DNA of 64,000 bases, taken from Streptomyces zagrosensis. GTDB taxonomy: Bacteria; Actinomycetota; Actinomycetes; Streptomycetales; Streptomycetaceae. The DNA lies in NCBI RefSeq assembly GCF_014203645.1, contig NZ_JACHJL010000008.1, positions 1 to 64,000 of the forward strand, in the 5' to 3' direction. The position numbers and the translations under genes are program-made. Below the pieces are notes generated by a model that saw nothing but the letters and a program-made list of their open reading frames with translations, ran no database searches and was not told the origin of the DNA. This document shows, piece after piece, positions 45,659 through 54,408 of the stretch. Position 1 is the stretch's first letter; every line of letters begins with the position of its first letter.

Positions 45659-46459
45659 TTACGCGAAGGACGAACTGCTCGTCAGTGCGTCGCGGATGTC
45701 GGCGATGGAGAACTTCCCGCCGTGCACCATTGAGTTCACTAGGATGTAGGTGGCCCCGCCGGCACTCAATGCCTCGGTGAGGTGATCCAGCGCGCCGCAG
45801 CCGCCGGACGCGATGACAGGCAGCCCCGACGCCTGCGCGACGGTCCGCGTCAGTTGCAGGTCGAAGCCCTTGCCAACGCCCTCTCTCTCGCAGGCGTTGG
45901 GCAGGATGGCGCCGACGTGGAGATCTCCGAGTCTGCGGGCCAGGTCCACGACATCGATCGAGGAGTTCTTCGTACCGTTGTCGGTGTACACCTCCCATCC
46001 GCCGCTCTCGCGGGGGCGGCTGTTGATGACGGCGACGAAGCGTTGGGCTCCGTAGCGGTCAATGGCTTCGTGCACGTCTTCGGGGTTGTCGATCATGCTG
46101 GTGCTGACGGAGACGGCGCCGGCGCCGGCCTCCAGCAGGCGGCCGACATGGTCCGCGGAGGGGATCAGGCCGTGCCCGACGGAAACCAGGGGAGACAGGC
46201 CGATGTCTTTGAAGCGGCGGACCAGGGGGTAGAGGTAGTCATCGGTGCGTTCCCAAGGGTCGACCACGTCGACGAAGAGTTTAGTGGCACCGTCGTGCGC
46301 GTAGTTGGCGGCCACAGCGACGGCGTCCCAAGGGTCGGTCAGGCCGGCTATCCGTGATGGCTTCGTGGTGTGTCCCTCGGTGACGTCCATGCACGGGATG
46401 ATCAGGTCGGTGACGTAGGAGTCACGGTCGTGGAAGACGGGCGTGCTGGGTACGGTCAT
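45659..46459 (-). CDS. HisF-like TIM-barrel protein with altered catalytic residues
   Basis: A 266-residue homologue of the cyclase subunit of imidazole glycerol phosphate synthase. The first catalytic Asp is kept (LIIPCMDVTEGHTTKPS, ~24). The second, in HisF normally VAIDAKR, reads FVAVINSRPRESGG (~137), i.e. Asp to Asn. The SIDRDG segment is NACEREGVGKGFD. The phosphate loop PVIASGGCGALDHLTEAL is intact. No HisH glutaminase is nearby. It is therefore probably not the histidine enzyme but one recruited to a specialised pathway acting on a sugar-phosphate or aminoimidazole-like compound. AGGAGGG precedes ATG 46459. Confidence 0.88.
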   Translation of the reverse strand: MTVPSTPVFHDRDSYVTDLIIPCMDVTEGHTTKPSRIAGLTDPWDAVAVAANYAHDGATKLFVDVVDPWERTDDYLYPLVRRFKDIGLSPLVSVGHGLIPSADHVGRLLEAGAGAVSVSTSMIDNPEDVHEAIDRYGAQRFVAVINSRPRESGGWEVYTDNGTKNSSIDVVDLARRLGDLHVGAILPNACEREGVGKGFDLQLTRTVAQASGLPVIASGGCGALDHLTEALSAGGATYILVNSMVHGGKFSIADIRDALTSSSSFA

Positions 46460-46475
46460 GGCGAAGCCCTCCTAA

Positions 46476-47732
46476 TCAGTTGGTGAGTTGGCCCATACGG
46501 TCGTTGGCGTGGGTGAGACGGCGGGCCAGATCGACAGCGGAGGCCACCGCTGATTCCTGGGAGTTCAGGGTGCGCGTGTACGCGCCCGCGAAGTACAGGC
46601 CCCCCTCGCCTTGGCACTGCTCAAGGCGTCGGCGTGCGCAGTGTGCCGCGGGGGTGGGCAGGGGGGTGCGGAAGGATGTCCGGGCGATCTGGCGGTCGGG
46701 GCGCGACCTGCGATGGGTGAACTGACTGACGAACACATCGGTATCGTGGCCCGGCCCGTACCAGGTGGTGGTCTCGCTCCATCCGTTGTGGACGGTCACG
46801 TTGGTAGTGGACCAATGCTTGCGGTCCTCAGGCATGCCGAAGGGGTCCAAGTGCGCCGCGTAGTCGATGGTTTGGTAGGTGAAGGCGCCCAGGACCGTGC
46901 GCAGCCGGGTGCTGCCCCCCAGGGATTGGAGCGCCGCTGCCGCGGCGTAGGCGGGAATGGCGAAGATGACCGCGTCCACCACATGTGTGTGCCCTGATGT
47001 CTCGATCATCGTGAAGCGGTCGCCGTGCCGCTCCAGCCGGTGCAACCGAGCCCGTAGACGGACCTCGGTGGTCCTCAGTTGGTCGACCAGTGCGAGGGCG
47101 AGCCTTTGGGTGCCACCGCGCAGGTGCTGCGCCGGGGCGGCTTCAAGGATCGACGGCTGGGGGGCGGCGAAGAATCCGCCGACTCCCCGGGCGGACAGGT
47201 GCGCCACGTCGTGGGTGGTACAGCCGAAAACCGAGGCCGGAAGGGCGTGCATCACCTCTTCCCGCAGAGCTTCGTGGGGTTGAGGCCAGTTGGCCGCCTC
47301 CTCGACCGTCATCTCCCCGTGGAGTTCCTCGTCCTCCCATCGCGTTGCCTCAAGTGACAGGCTCTTCAGTGCCTCCCACGGCGGGCCGAGGATCACCTCG
47401 CGGTCTCTGTCTGCCTGCGGGGTGTGGGGGCTGACCAGGTAGGGCCGTTCTTGGTCGTGGTGCAGCAGGGTGCGGGAGGCGGGGACGGGCAGCAGGTCGT
47501 CCGGCCCGAAGCCCGCCGATCGCATCAGGCGCGACCACAGGGGGAACTGGTCCGAGACCCCGTGGACGCCGAGGTCCACGGGGCAGGTATCGCCCCCGGT
47601 GTGGGCGCTTATGGTTCGCGCGTCGCCTCCGGGAGTGTCCCGTTCCTCCATCAACACGATCTCGTGACTGCCGGACAGCAGCCAGGCCGTGGCAAGGCCC
47701 GCTGTTCCCGCTCCTACGATGCCGATTCTCAT
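46476..47732 (-). CDS. FAD-dependent amine-oxidase-fold oxidoreductase
   Basis: A 418-residue flavoprotein of the amine oxidase/phytoene desaturase/protoporphyrinogen oxidase superfamily. The N-terminal Rossmann dinucleotide motif is MRIGIVGAGTAGLATAWLL, followed by EERDTPGGDARTI. The C-terminal FAD contact is GGLYFAGAYTRTLNSQESAV. ATG 47732 has AAGGAGG four bases upstream. It lies 16 bases before the HisF-like gene and should oxidise a C-N or C-C bond in the same pathway. The substrate is unknown. Residues between are consistent with one complete protein. Confidence 0.9.
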   Translation of the reverse strand: MRIGIVGAGTAGLATAWLLSGSHEIVLMEERDTPGGDARTISAHTGGDTCPVDLGVHGVSDQFPLWSRLMRSAGFGPDDLLPVPASRTLLHHDQERPYLVSPHTPQADRDREVILGPPWEALKSLSLEATRWEDEELHGEMTVEEAANWPQPHEALREEVMHALPASVFGCTTHDVAHLSARGVGGFFAAPQPSILEAAPAQHLRGGTQRLALALVDQLRTTEVRLRARLHRLERHGDRFTMIETSGHTHVVDAVIFAIPAYAAAAALQSLGGSTRLRTVLGAFTYQTIDYAAHLDPFGMPEDRKHWSTTNVTVHNGWSETTTWYGPGHDTDVFVSQFTHRRSRPDRQIARTSFRTPLPTPAAHCARRRLEQCQGEGGLYFAGAYTRTLNSQESAVASAVDLARRLTHANDRMGQLTN

Positions 47733-47771
47733 CTTGCCTCCTTGTGGTGCGGAAGCGCGGTTACGGCAGTT

Positions 47772-48425
47772 TCACGCCGCGGCCGCAGCCGCCCAGAAGC
47801 CCTCCAAGGACTGTTCGAGAAGCCGCGCCATGAAGAGGGCTTCCTGAGGGTCGTCATCCCGGTCCAAGCCGTCCTGCACTACGTCCAAAGCGAGTTCGAG
47901 CATCTCCTCCGGCGGACCGGAGTCGAAGTACGAGGTGAACTCTCCGGGGGCGTCCACGCCGCGCTTACGGATCTCCGCGACCAGGGCCTGGCAGGCCGGG
48001 TAGTAGACACACATGTCCGTGTACGCCACCAGGGCGGTGACCGCTTGACTGCCTTGGATCGCGACCCAGGACAAAATGCCGTTGAGGTCGTACGCGTCCT
48101 TGTGGGTGGGCGGCTGCCACTGCGCCATGTCCTCGCTCGAAAGTCCGAGCGCCTGTCCTGCCCTGTTGAGGCGTGGCCCGGCGTCGTACGCCAACCGGGA
48201 CAAATCGAGGTAGAGGCCGGCAGCGGGCCGACGAGGAAATCGGCTGCCCATGACGGCATACCCGGGCAGTTCCACCCGGTGCACCTGCGCCTCGACGCGT
48301 ACCAGGCGACACATGTGGTCGCGGGTCAGTCCCCCGGCCTGTGCCACGGCCAACAGGGCGTTCGCCACCGGCCTCTGGCGTCGCCTCGAGGCGAGTTCGG
48401 TTACCAACTGTTGTGCGGACCTCAT
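47772..48425 (-). CDS. Unknown helical protein, paralogue A (217 aa)
   Basis: I do not recognise a family with certainty. It is predicted mostly alpha-helical and about 50% identical by eye to the gene just upstream: shared positions include LVRVEAQVHRVELPGYAVM, YDAGPRLNRAGQALGLS, DLNGILSWVAIQGSQAVTAL and DRDDDPQEALFMARLLEQS. Conserved Glu, His and Asp residues and the TenA-like size suggest the heme-oxygenase-like fold, which includes diiron oxidases, but the usual metal motif is not clearly present. It is tightly spaced with the FAD enzyme (39 bases) in one operon. Confidence 0.75.
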   Translation of the reverse strand: MRSAQQLVTELASRRRQRPVANALLAVAQAGGLTRDHMCRLVRVEAQVHRVELPGYAVMGSRFPRRPAAGLYLDLSRLAYDAGPRLNRAGQALGLSSEDMAQWQPPTHKDAYDLNGILSWVAIQGSQAVTALVAYTDMCVYYPACQALVAEIRKRGVDAPGEFTSYFDSGPPEEMLELALDVVQDGLDRDDDPQEALFMARLLEQSLEGFWAAAAAA

Positions 48426-48543
48426 CCGGTACCCCTTCTGGTGATGCTGTCATCCAGCGTCGTCGGCCTCGCAGCCTCCTCGCGGCGGCCTCGGCGGCCC
48501 ACGCCCTCAACGGCACGTCAAGCGGTGTGGATCGGTGGCGGCT

Positions 48544-49197
48544 TCACGCTGCTGCGGCGCTGGCCCAGAAGTCCGCGAAGGACTCCTCAAGGAGCCGCGC
48601 CATGAGGACGGCCTCCTGCGGGTCGTCACCCCTGTCGAGTCCGTCTTGCACCACTTCGACGGCCCGGCGACGCGTCTGCGCGCATGGGTCGCTCTCGTAG
48701 TAGGAGAGAAATTCCCTGGGAGCGGCTACGCCCTGCTTCTGCATCTCCGCCACGAGGGCCATACAGGCGGGAAAGTAGACTGACATGTCAGTGTGAACTG
48801 CCAGTGCGGTGGCGGCCTGACTGCCTTGGGCGGTGATCCACGACAGGATGCCGTTGCAGCTGTAGGCCCGCCGATCGGTCGGCCACATCCACTTGTCCTT
48901 CTCCCGCGGTGACAGTCCCAGGGACTGTGCCGCAGCGTCGAGTTTGGGCCCGCAGTCGTGCAAGAGATCGATAAGCTCGATGTACAAATCTCCTGCGGGA
49001 TGGTGGGCGTACCGACTGAGCATCGCCGCGTAGGCCGGCAATTCTGTCTGATGGCACTGGGATTCCGTACGCACGAGGCCACGCAAATGGTCGCCGGTGA
49101 GTCCGCCGGATTCTGCTAGCTCCAATAGTGCGTTGTGAACCGGAACTTCTTCGCGTCTCCGTGACAGTTCGTTGACCAATCGCTGCGCTGACGTCAT
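48544..49197 (-). CDS. Unknown helical protein, paralogue B (217 aa)
   Basis: Tandem paralogue of the next gene and first gene of the operon; ATG 49197 has GGAGGG six bases upstream. Aligned conserved segments: LVRTESQCHQTELPAYAAML, LHDCGPKLDAAAQSLGLS, SCNGILSWITAQGSQAATAL, MSVYFPACMALVAEMQKQG and the shared ending LLEESFADFWASAAAA. The retained E-x-Q-x-H pattern and single-Asp positions in both copies argue for a common cofactor or ligand site. Two copies may form a heterodimer or act at two steps. No database family can be named from sequence alone. Confidence 0.75.
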   Translation of the reverse strand: MTSAQRLVNELSRRREEVPVHNALLELAESGGLTGDHLRGLVRTESQCHQTELPAYAAMLSRYAHHPAGDLYIELIDLLHDCGPKLDAAAQSLGLSPREKDKWMWPTDRRAYSCNGILSWITAQGSQAATALAVHTDMSVYFPACMALVAEMQKQGVAAPREFLSYYESDPCAQTRRRAVEVVQDGLDRGDDPQEAVLMARLLEESFADFWASAAAA

Positions 49198-50329
49198 TGC
49201 AGTCCCTCCGGAAGGTTGCGCCCGGCATTCATCTGCGGGCCCACGGGGGCGTCAACCGGAGCGAGGGGCCTCGATTTGACGCTCGATTGCGTGGCGCGAT
49301 TCGCTCCGTGTGACAAACGCTGAGCGCCTGTTGAGCGCTTCTATGGCAACCGTAGAGGTGATCCAAAGAAACGGCATCTTGGAGTACGCGTTCTGTCTGC
49401 TGAGGGTTGTTCCGTAATCCGTGGTGGATCAGGACGCGGCGTCAGATGCGGCGCATCGCAAGGCGGATGGACGTCCGCACACTGGATACACACGGACGCC
49501 CCGACGACGCAGCGAGGTGCCATAGCTGACGCCGCGCGCCCGCCAGGGATGACTTAGGGATCGTCAATAATCAACACGCTGGTTTGGTCTTTGTCGTGAT
49601 GGTCGCGCCGTGTGCAGCGGCGTGGACGAGGAGACCTGCCAATGTGTTGGGGTGTGCTGCAGGGGGCCGGGGGGTGTGTGCGTGCTGGTCCATCAGTCGC
49701 CGGATCTCGCTGGTGGTGTGGCAGGTGGGGCCCTTGCTGACGGCGAAGAGGGGGGGCAGCACGGTGACCAGGCGCCGTTCGGCCAGGTCGAGTTCGGTTA
49801 TGCGGCCACCCTCCGGGGCCCGGCGTCGCTCGCCGCCGTCGCGTCGGCTCGACCAGATCTCTCTTAGTCGCCATCTGACGTGGTGTGCACATGCGACTGC
49901 CCGGAAAAGCGCTTACCGTAAGTTGCATGGCAGTGCCTGCTCTTAGGTGGCTTCCTCGGCTAGCTGTCCCTTTACGGCGTGACCGCGGGCCAAATAGGCG
50001 CTGTGGGCAGCTCGTTCTGTACGGCGGTCGGCGTCACGGATTGCTGCGACTGCCTCGGATCTCACGCCGAACCCGGTGGTGCTGTCAAACGCTCAGCGTC
50101 GCCGCCCGTCGCGGAGCGCCTGTCCGGGTATGCAAAAAAACCTTCGGTACACGACAGAGACATCGGGAGGCTCCGTCTCGATTTCTCGCGTGGTTCCCAA
50201 CTGAGGTGCAGCACACGCCGTTACTTCTCCAGGCAACATTTCAACTGCTGGGGGTCACTCTTCCTGTGGCCTTGGAGAACGCGGCACCATCCCCGACGCT
50301 TAGCTCGCAGGACCCGGGCGGAGGCTCCC
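49198..50329. other. Divergent intergenic region of about 1.1 kb
   Basis: Between the minus-strand operon and the A-T-R gene. It must hold both promoters. A minus-strand frame at 49571-49762 (LFAVSKGPTCHTTSEIRRLM) looks slightly protein-like but has no start site or recognised family. The A-T-R frame is open back to 49979, but that stretch is not protein-like. Confidence 0.4.
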
Positions 50330-53300
50330 ATGACTTCTGCACATATGCACGACATGGTGCGCGAGTGGAATGACACCGCGGCCCCCTATCCCCGCGATGC
50401 TCTGATCCCGGAGCTGTTCGCCCAACAGGTCCAGCAGCGCCCGGCCAGCCCGGCCTTGGTTTGGGACGGTGGCGGGTGGGACTACCGCCAGCTGAATACG
50501 CGTGTACAGCGGGCCGCGGCACATCTGCGTACCCGGGGAGTGTGCGAGGGAGATCTGGTGGCGGTGCTACTGGAACGCTCTCCGCAAACGGTTGTTGCCA
50601 TCATGGCTGTTCTGGAGGCCGGTGGCGTGTTCGTCTCCCTGGAACCCGCCGCCCCGGATGCCCGCCTGGAAACAATCCTGGGGGCAACCGAGGTGCGATA
50701 CGTCATCACAGGACCAGGGCCGGCACCTGCCCCCGTGCGGAGGCGGTGCCAGTGCGTCACCACCACCGAGTTGGAGGAGCATCCCGACTCTTCTACCCCG
50801 CGACAGTCCGCAACGGGTCGATGTGCCACCGACCCCGCGTACATTTTTTACACCTCAGGTTCGACGGGGACCCCCAAAGGGGTGGTCTGCACGCATCGTG
50901 GCCCTGTACGGCTGGTCACCAGCGGCGGCGACTTGCAATTCCTGCCCGAGGACCGACTGTTGGCCACAACCAGCCCGACCTTCGACATCTCCTGCCTCGA
51001 ACTGTTCGGTTCTCTGCTGAACGGGGCCTGCCTCATTGTGCCGGAGCCTGGAACTCCGCTGAGCACCGACGCCCTCGACAGGACGCTGCGTGACCAGCGT
51101 GCCAGTGTCATGTGGCTGACAAGCGGGCTGTTCGATCAACACGTCCAACAGCGGCCCGGCATGTTCGCCAACCTCCGCTGTCTGATCGTCGGAGGGGACA
51201 TCGTCACGCCGTCATCGGCACGCGCCGTGCTGGAGCACGGCAGACCGCCGCTCCTTCTCAACGGCTACGGGCCGACTGAGAATTCATTGCTCAGCATTAC
51301 TCATCGAATTGAAGACGTACCGGACGGCGCGTCGTCCGTCCCCATCGGCCGTCCGGTACCCAACTCCACGGCATACGTGATCCGTGAGGGCGGCGAGCTG
51401 GCAGCGGTGGAAGAGATCGGAGAGCTGTGGCTGGGCGGCGACGGCGTGGCCTTGGGGTACTTGGGTGCTCCCGAGATCACCGCAAGCAGCTTCGGCCCCG
51501 ACCCGGAGGCTCGGCTGTATCGCTCGGGTGACCTGGCGTACTGGCGCCCGGACGGCGTCCTGGAATATTGCGGGCGACTCGACCGCCAGGTCAAACTCCG
51601 CGGCCACCGAATCGAACTCAGTGAGATCGAAACCATCCTGGCCTCCCACCCGCAAGTCATCGCAGCCGCGGTGGACGTCCTTGGGGAAGGAAACGATCAG
51701 CTACTCGCCGCTGCGGTGACGCCCGTTCCCCGAACCGACACAAGGGGTCTCATATCGGATCTGAGCAGGTACGCTCGTGAATCTCTGCCCCCCTATATGG
51801 TCCCCACGCGCATTGCCACTATCCAGGAGCTCCCTTTCAAGTCCAGCGGGAAGGTAGACAGAAGGGCACTGCTGGACCTGATGGCTCAGCAGTACCAGTC
51901 GCCACCGGTGCCCTCCGGCAGTGCACCGCAAGGACCGGCGGAAGAAGCCATGGCTGCGGTGTGGGCCGATCTACTGGGGATCGATACGCCAGGTCACAGC
52001 GATCATTTCTTCGCCTTGGGTGGTAATTCACTCCGCGCCGTCCAAGTCGCCGTTGCGACCCTTGACTTGCTCCGTATGCCGCACGAGGAATGCGGCCCGC
52101 TGATACACAGTCTGGCGAACGATCCGACGCTGGGCACCTACACCGATCTGGCGGAAAGCTTTCGCGTATCACCGGGTGATCGGACGTCAAGGACGTCACT
52201 CGACCTTAGTGCCGAGACAGTTCTGGACTCCGGACTCCGCTTCACAGCTGGGCGGCTGGGGCCACCTACCGACCCCCGCGTCGTTTTGCTGACCGGCGGC
52301 ACCGGTTTTCTCGGCGTCCACCTCATCGACCGACTTGTCGACGTGGGCGTCGATTTGGTGTTCTGCCTTGTTCGAGCCGACGATACGCCGGAAGCCGAAG
52401 CTCGAATCGCGGAACGTATGCGCCGCTACGGCCTGGACCCGACCCGGTACGAGAACGTCATCGTGCCCGTGCTTGGCGACCTGGCCGAGCCACGCTTTGG
52501 GATCGACATTGATACCTGGGGCCGGCTGTCCATGGAAACGGAACTCATCGTGCACAACGGTGCGCATGTGAACTTCCTCTATCCCTACGAGACGTTGAAG
52601 CCGACCAATGTCACGGGCACCCGTACAGTGCTGGAACTTGCTGCTGAGCAGCGGCTCAAGCCTGTGCACTACATCTCCACCATGTCCGTCATAGCGGGCG
52701 GCAGGCCGGCAGAGGGCGGCACTGTCCACGAGGACACAGCTCTACGGCACCCCGAAAGCCTCCTACTGGGCTACGAGGAGAGCAAATGGGTTGCCGAACA
52801 GTTGATTTTCCAGGCCGCCGAGCGTGGCTTGCCCACCTCTCTCTACCGGCCCTACGACATCACGGGGACCCAGGACCGTGGACTGTGGAACACGGACACG
52901 CTGATGTGCGCACTGGTCCGCACCATCGCTGAGACCGGCGCGGCCCCCGGCATCGGGCTTCCCCTCGACTTCGTTCCCGTGGACTACACGGCGGCTGCCA
53001 TCACGCACATCCTCACCCATCAGCAACCGGACGGCCGCGTCTACCACCTCAGCAATCCTTCCCCGGCCCACCTGCCCCTCCTGGTGGACCGCCTCCGCGC
53101 CGAGGGCTACTCGATCCTGGAACAGCCGTACGCTTCATGGGTGGACCGGATCATCGAAGTGACCGACAGCGACCCCGACCACCCGATGGCGCCCTACCTG
53201 CAGCTGCTCGTCAAGCACAGAGCCGCAAGTGGCCTGTCCGTTCTGGAAACGTACTGCACGGACACCTTCCCGGCGTTCAGCCGGGCCAACACACACCACG

Positions 53301-53404
53301 CCCTCAGGGGTAGCGGTATCGTCTGCCCGCCCGTCGATGCGCACCTGCTCGACACCTACCTGCGGTACTTCCGCGAAAGCGGCTTCCTGTCCCCACCCGG
53401 CTGA
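50330..53404 (+). CDS. NRPS-like A-T-R protein (adenylation, carrier, thioester reductase)
   Basis: A 1024-residue single-module enzyme. Adenylation domain (1-~520): A3 YTSGSTGTPKGVVCTHRG (~173), A4 region PTFDISCLELFG with the Asp that contacts an amino group, A5 NGYGPTENS (~311), A8 RLDRQVKLRGHRIELSEIE. Carrier domain with HFFALGGNSLRAVQVA (~560). Reductase domain (~650-1024): NADPH motif VVLLTGGTGFLGVHLIDRL, YISTMSVIAGG and the catalytic YEESKWVAEQ. It would activate an amino acid and release it as an aldehyde or alcohol. ATG 50330 follows CGGAGG. It is divergent from the HisF-like operon and probably supplies its aldehyde substrate. Confidence 0.92.
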   Translation: MTSAHMHDMVREWNDTAAPYPRDALIPELFAQQVQQRPASPALVWDGGGWDYRQLNTRVQRAAAHLRTRGVCEGDLVAVLLERSPQTVVAIMAVLEAGGVFVSLEPAAPDARLETILGATEVRYVITGPGPAPAPVRRRCQCVTTTELEEHPDSSTPRQSATGRCATDPAYIFYTSGSTGTPKGVVCTHRGPVRLVTSGGDLQFLPEDRLLATTSPTFDISCLELFGSLLNGACLIVPEPGTPLSTDALDRTLRDQRASVMWLTSGLFDQHVQQRPGMFANLRCLIVGGDIVTPSSARAVLEHGRPPLLLNGYGPTENSLLSITHRIEDVPDGASSVPIGRPVPNSTAYVIREGGELAAVEEIGELWLGGDGVALGYLGAPEITASSFGPDPEARLYRSGDLAYWRPDGVLEYCGRLDRQVKLRGHRIELSEIETILASHPQVIAAAVDVLGEGNDQLLAAAVTPVPRTDTRGLISDLSRYARESLPPYMVPTRIATIQELPFKSSGKVDRRALLDLMAQQYQSPPVPSGSAPQGPAEEAMAAVWADLLGIDTPGHSDHFFALGGNSLRAVQVAVATLDLLRMPHEECGPLIHSLANDPTLGTYTDLAESFRVSPGDRTSRTSLDLSAETVLDSGLRFTAGRLGPPTDPRVVLLTGGTGFLGVHLIDRLVDVGVDLVFCLVRADDTPEAEARIAERMRRYGLDPTRYENVIVPVLGDLAEPRFGIDIDTWGRLSMETELIVHNGAHVNFLYPYETLKPTNVTGTRTVLELAAEQRLKPVHYISTMSVIAGGRPAEGGTVHEDTALRHPESLLLGYEESKWVAEQLIFQAAERGLPTSLYRPYDITGTQDRGLWNTDTLMCALVRTIAETGAAPGIGLPLDFVPVDYTAAAITHILTHQQPDGRVYHLSNPSPAHLPLLVDRLRAEGYSILEQPYASWVDRIIEVTDSDPDHPMAPYLQLLVKHRAASGLSVLETYCTDTFPAFSRANTHHALRGSGIVCPPVDAHLLDTYLRYFRESGFLSPPG

Positions 53405-53537
53405 TCTCGGGCCTGACGCCGTCATGGGCTCGACCCAACGCGGCGGCGACCGCGACCTTGCGCTCGTGGCGCGACTGACACGGTGACAGCGCGGTGACCT
53501 ATGTCAGACACCACACCACCCAGAGCGCACAGCCGTC

Positions 53538-54060
53538 GTGCTGCGCATCCAGGACCCGATCACCCAGGCCGGCATGACCAGCCAACTCCGTACGCGACCA
53601 GAGATACGGATCATCGATCCGGACGGCGCCGAAGATGCCGAGGTGGCCGTCGTGGTCGTGGACCTCATAGACGACGAAGTGCTGAGCCTGCTGCGACACA
53701 TCCAGCGCACCGGCACAGCGCACGGGGTGCTGGTGACCACCCGTACCGACGAGCAGCAACTCATCAGCGCCGCTGAGTGCGAGTTCATCGGCGTCATCCG
53801 GCGCACTGAAGCGACTCCCGAGCGCCTGCTGCAGGTCATCGCGGCCGTGGCGAAGGGAGAGGGCTACGTTCCCCCCGACCTGCTGGGCAACCTCCTCGGC
53901 CAAGTCGGCCGCCTCCAAGGGGAAGTGTTGGGCCCGCACGGACTGCACTTCACCGGACTCTCCGCACCCGAGGGCGAGGTCCTGCGCCTGGTCGCCGAGG
54001 GATACGACACCAGCGACATCGCTCGCGAACTCGCCTTCTCCGAGCGCACCCATAAAAAGG
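53538..54060 (+). pseudogene. LuxR-type regulator cut within its helix-turn-helix
   Basis: A receiver-like domain (~1-115, LRIQDPITQAGMTSQLRT, VVDLIDDEVLSLLRHIQR) followed by the start of a LuxR helix-turn-helix, LSAPEGEVLRLVAEGYDTSD and IARELAFSERT. At 54057 the family sequence stops in the middle of the recognition helix and foreign sequence follows. An ATG at 53501 starts a short frame that would join this protein after one base shift, so the front may also be damaged. It cannot bind DNA in this form. Confidence 0.7.
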
Positions 54061-54183
54061 TGCGGGCGGGGTCGGCCACGTGGTGCAGGAACGAGGCGGC
54101 CCAGATCAGGTCGTACGGCCCGTTCTCACCGATCTCGTCCCAGGGCCCATCTATGTTTGCCTCAACCGTGCTGATCCGGTCGG
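54055..54183 (-). pseudogene. SAM methyltransferase fragment
   Basis: About 40 codons on the minus strand read TVEANIDGPWDEIGENGPYD and LIWAASFLHHVADPART, the motif II/post-II region of a class I methyltransferase. No start, SAM-binding loop or C-terminus is present. Its edge coincides with the cut in the LuxR gene, marking a recombination junction. 54184-54408 holds nothing recognisable. Confidence 0.6.
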
Positions 54184-54408
54184 CCGAAATCTACCTGCGA
54201 CGTGCTCGCGTGCGGTCAGGCAGGTGCGCCAGCTACAGCGGACTGGGCGGCGGCAGCGCTTCACGAGCCGGGGTGGTGCGGACTGACTCCAAGAGGTACG
54301 CAATGAGTCGGCGGGATGTTCCCGTGATCCCACGGATGTCCACGGGAGTAAGACCCGGTCGTGGGCAGTTGGTCCTCCCCCACTTCAGAACCGGCGCCGA
54401 CCCCTTCG

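Noticed and set aside
49554..49928. 124-residue minus-strand frame in the divergent region
   Set aside because: No start signal, biased composition, and a competing frame in the same place; nothing recognisable.
49979..50329. Upstream extension of the A-T-R protein
   Set aside because: Open frame only; composition is not protein-like and ATG 50330 has a good ribosome site.
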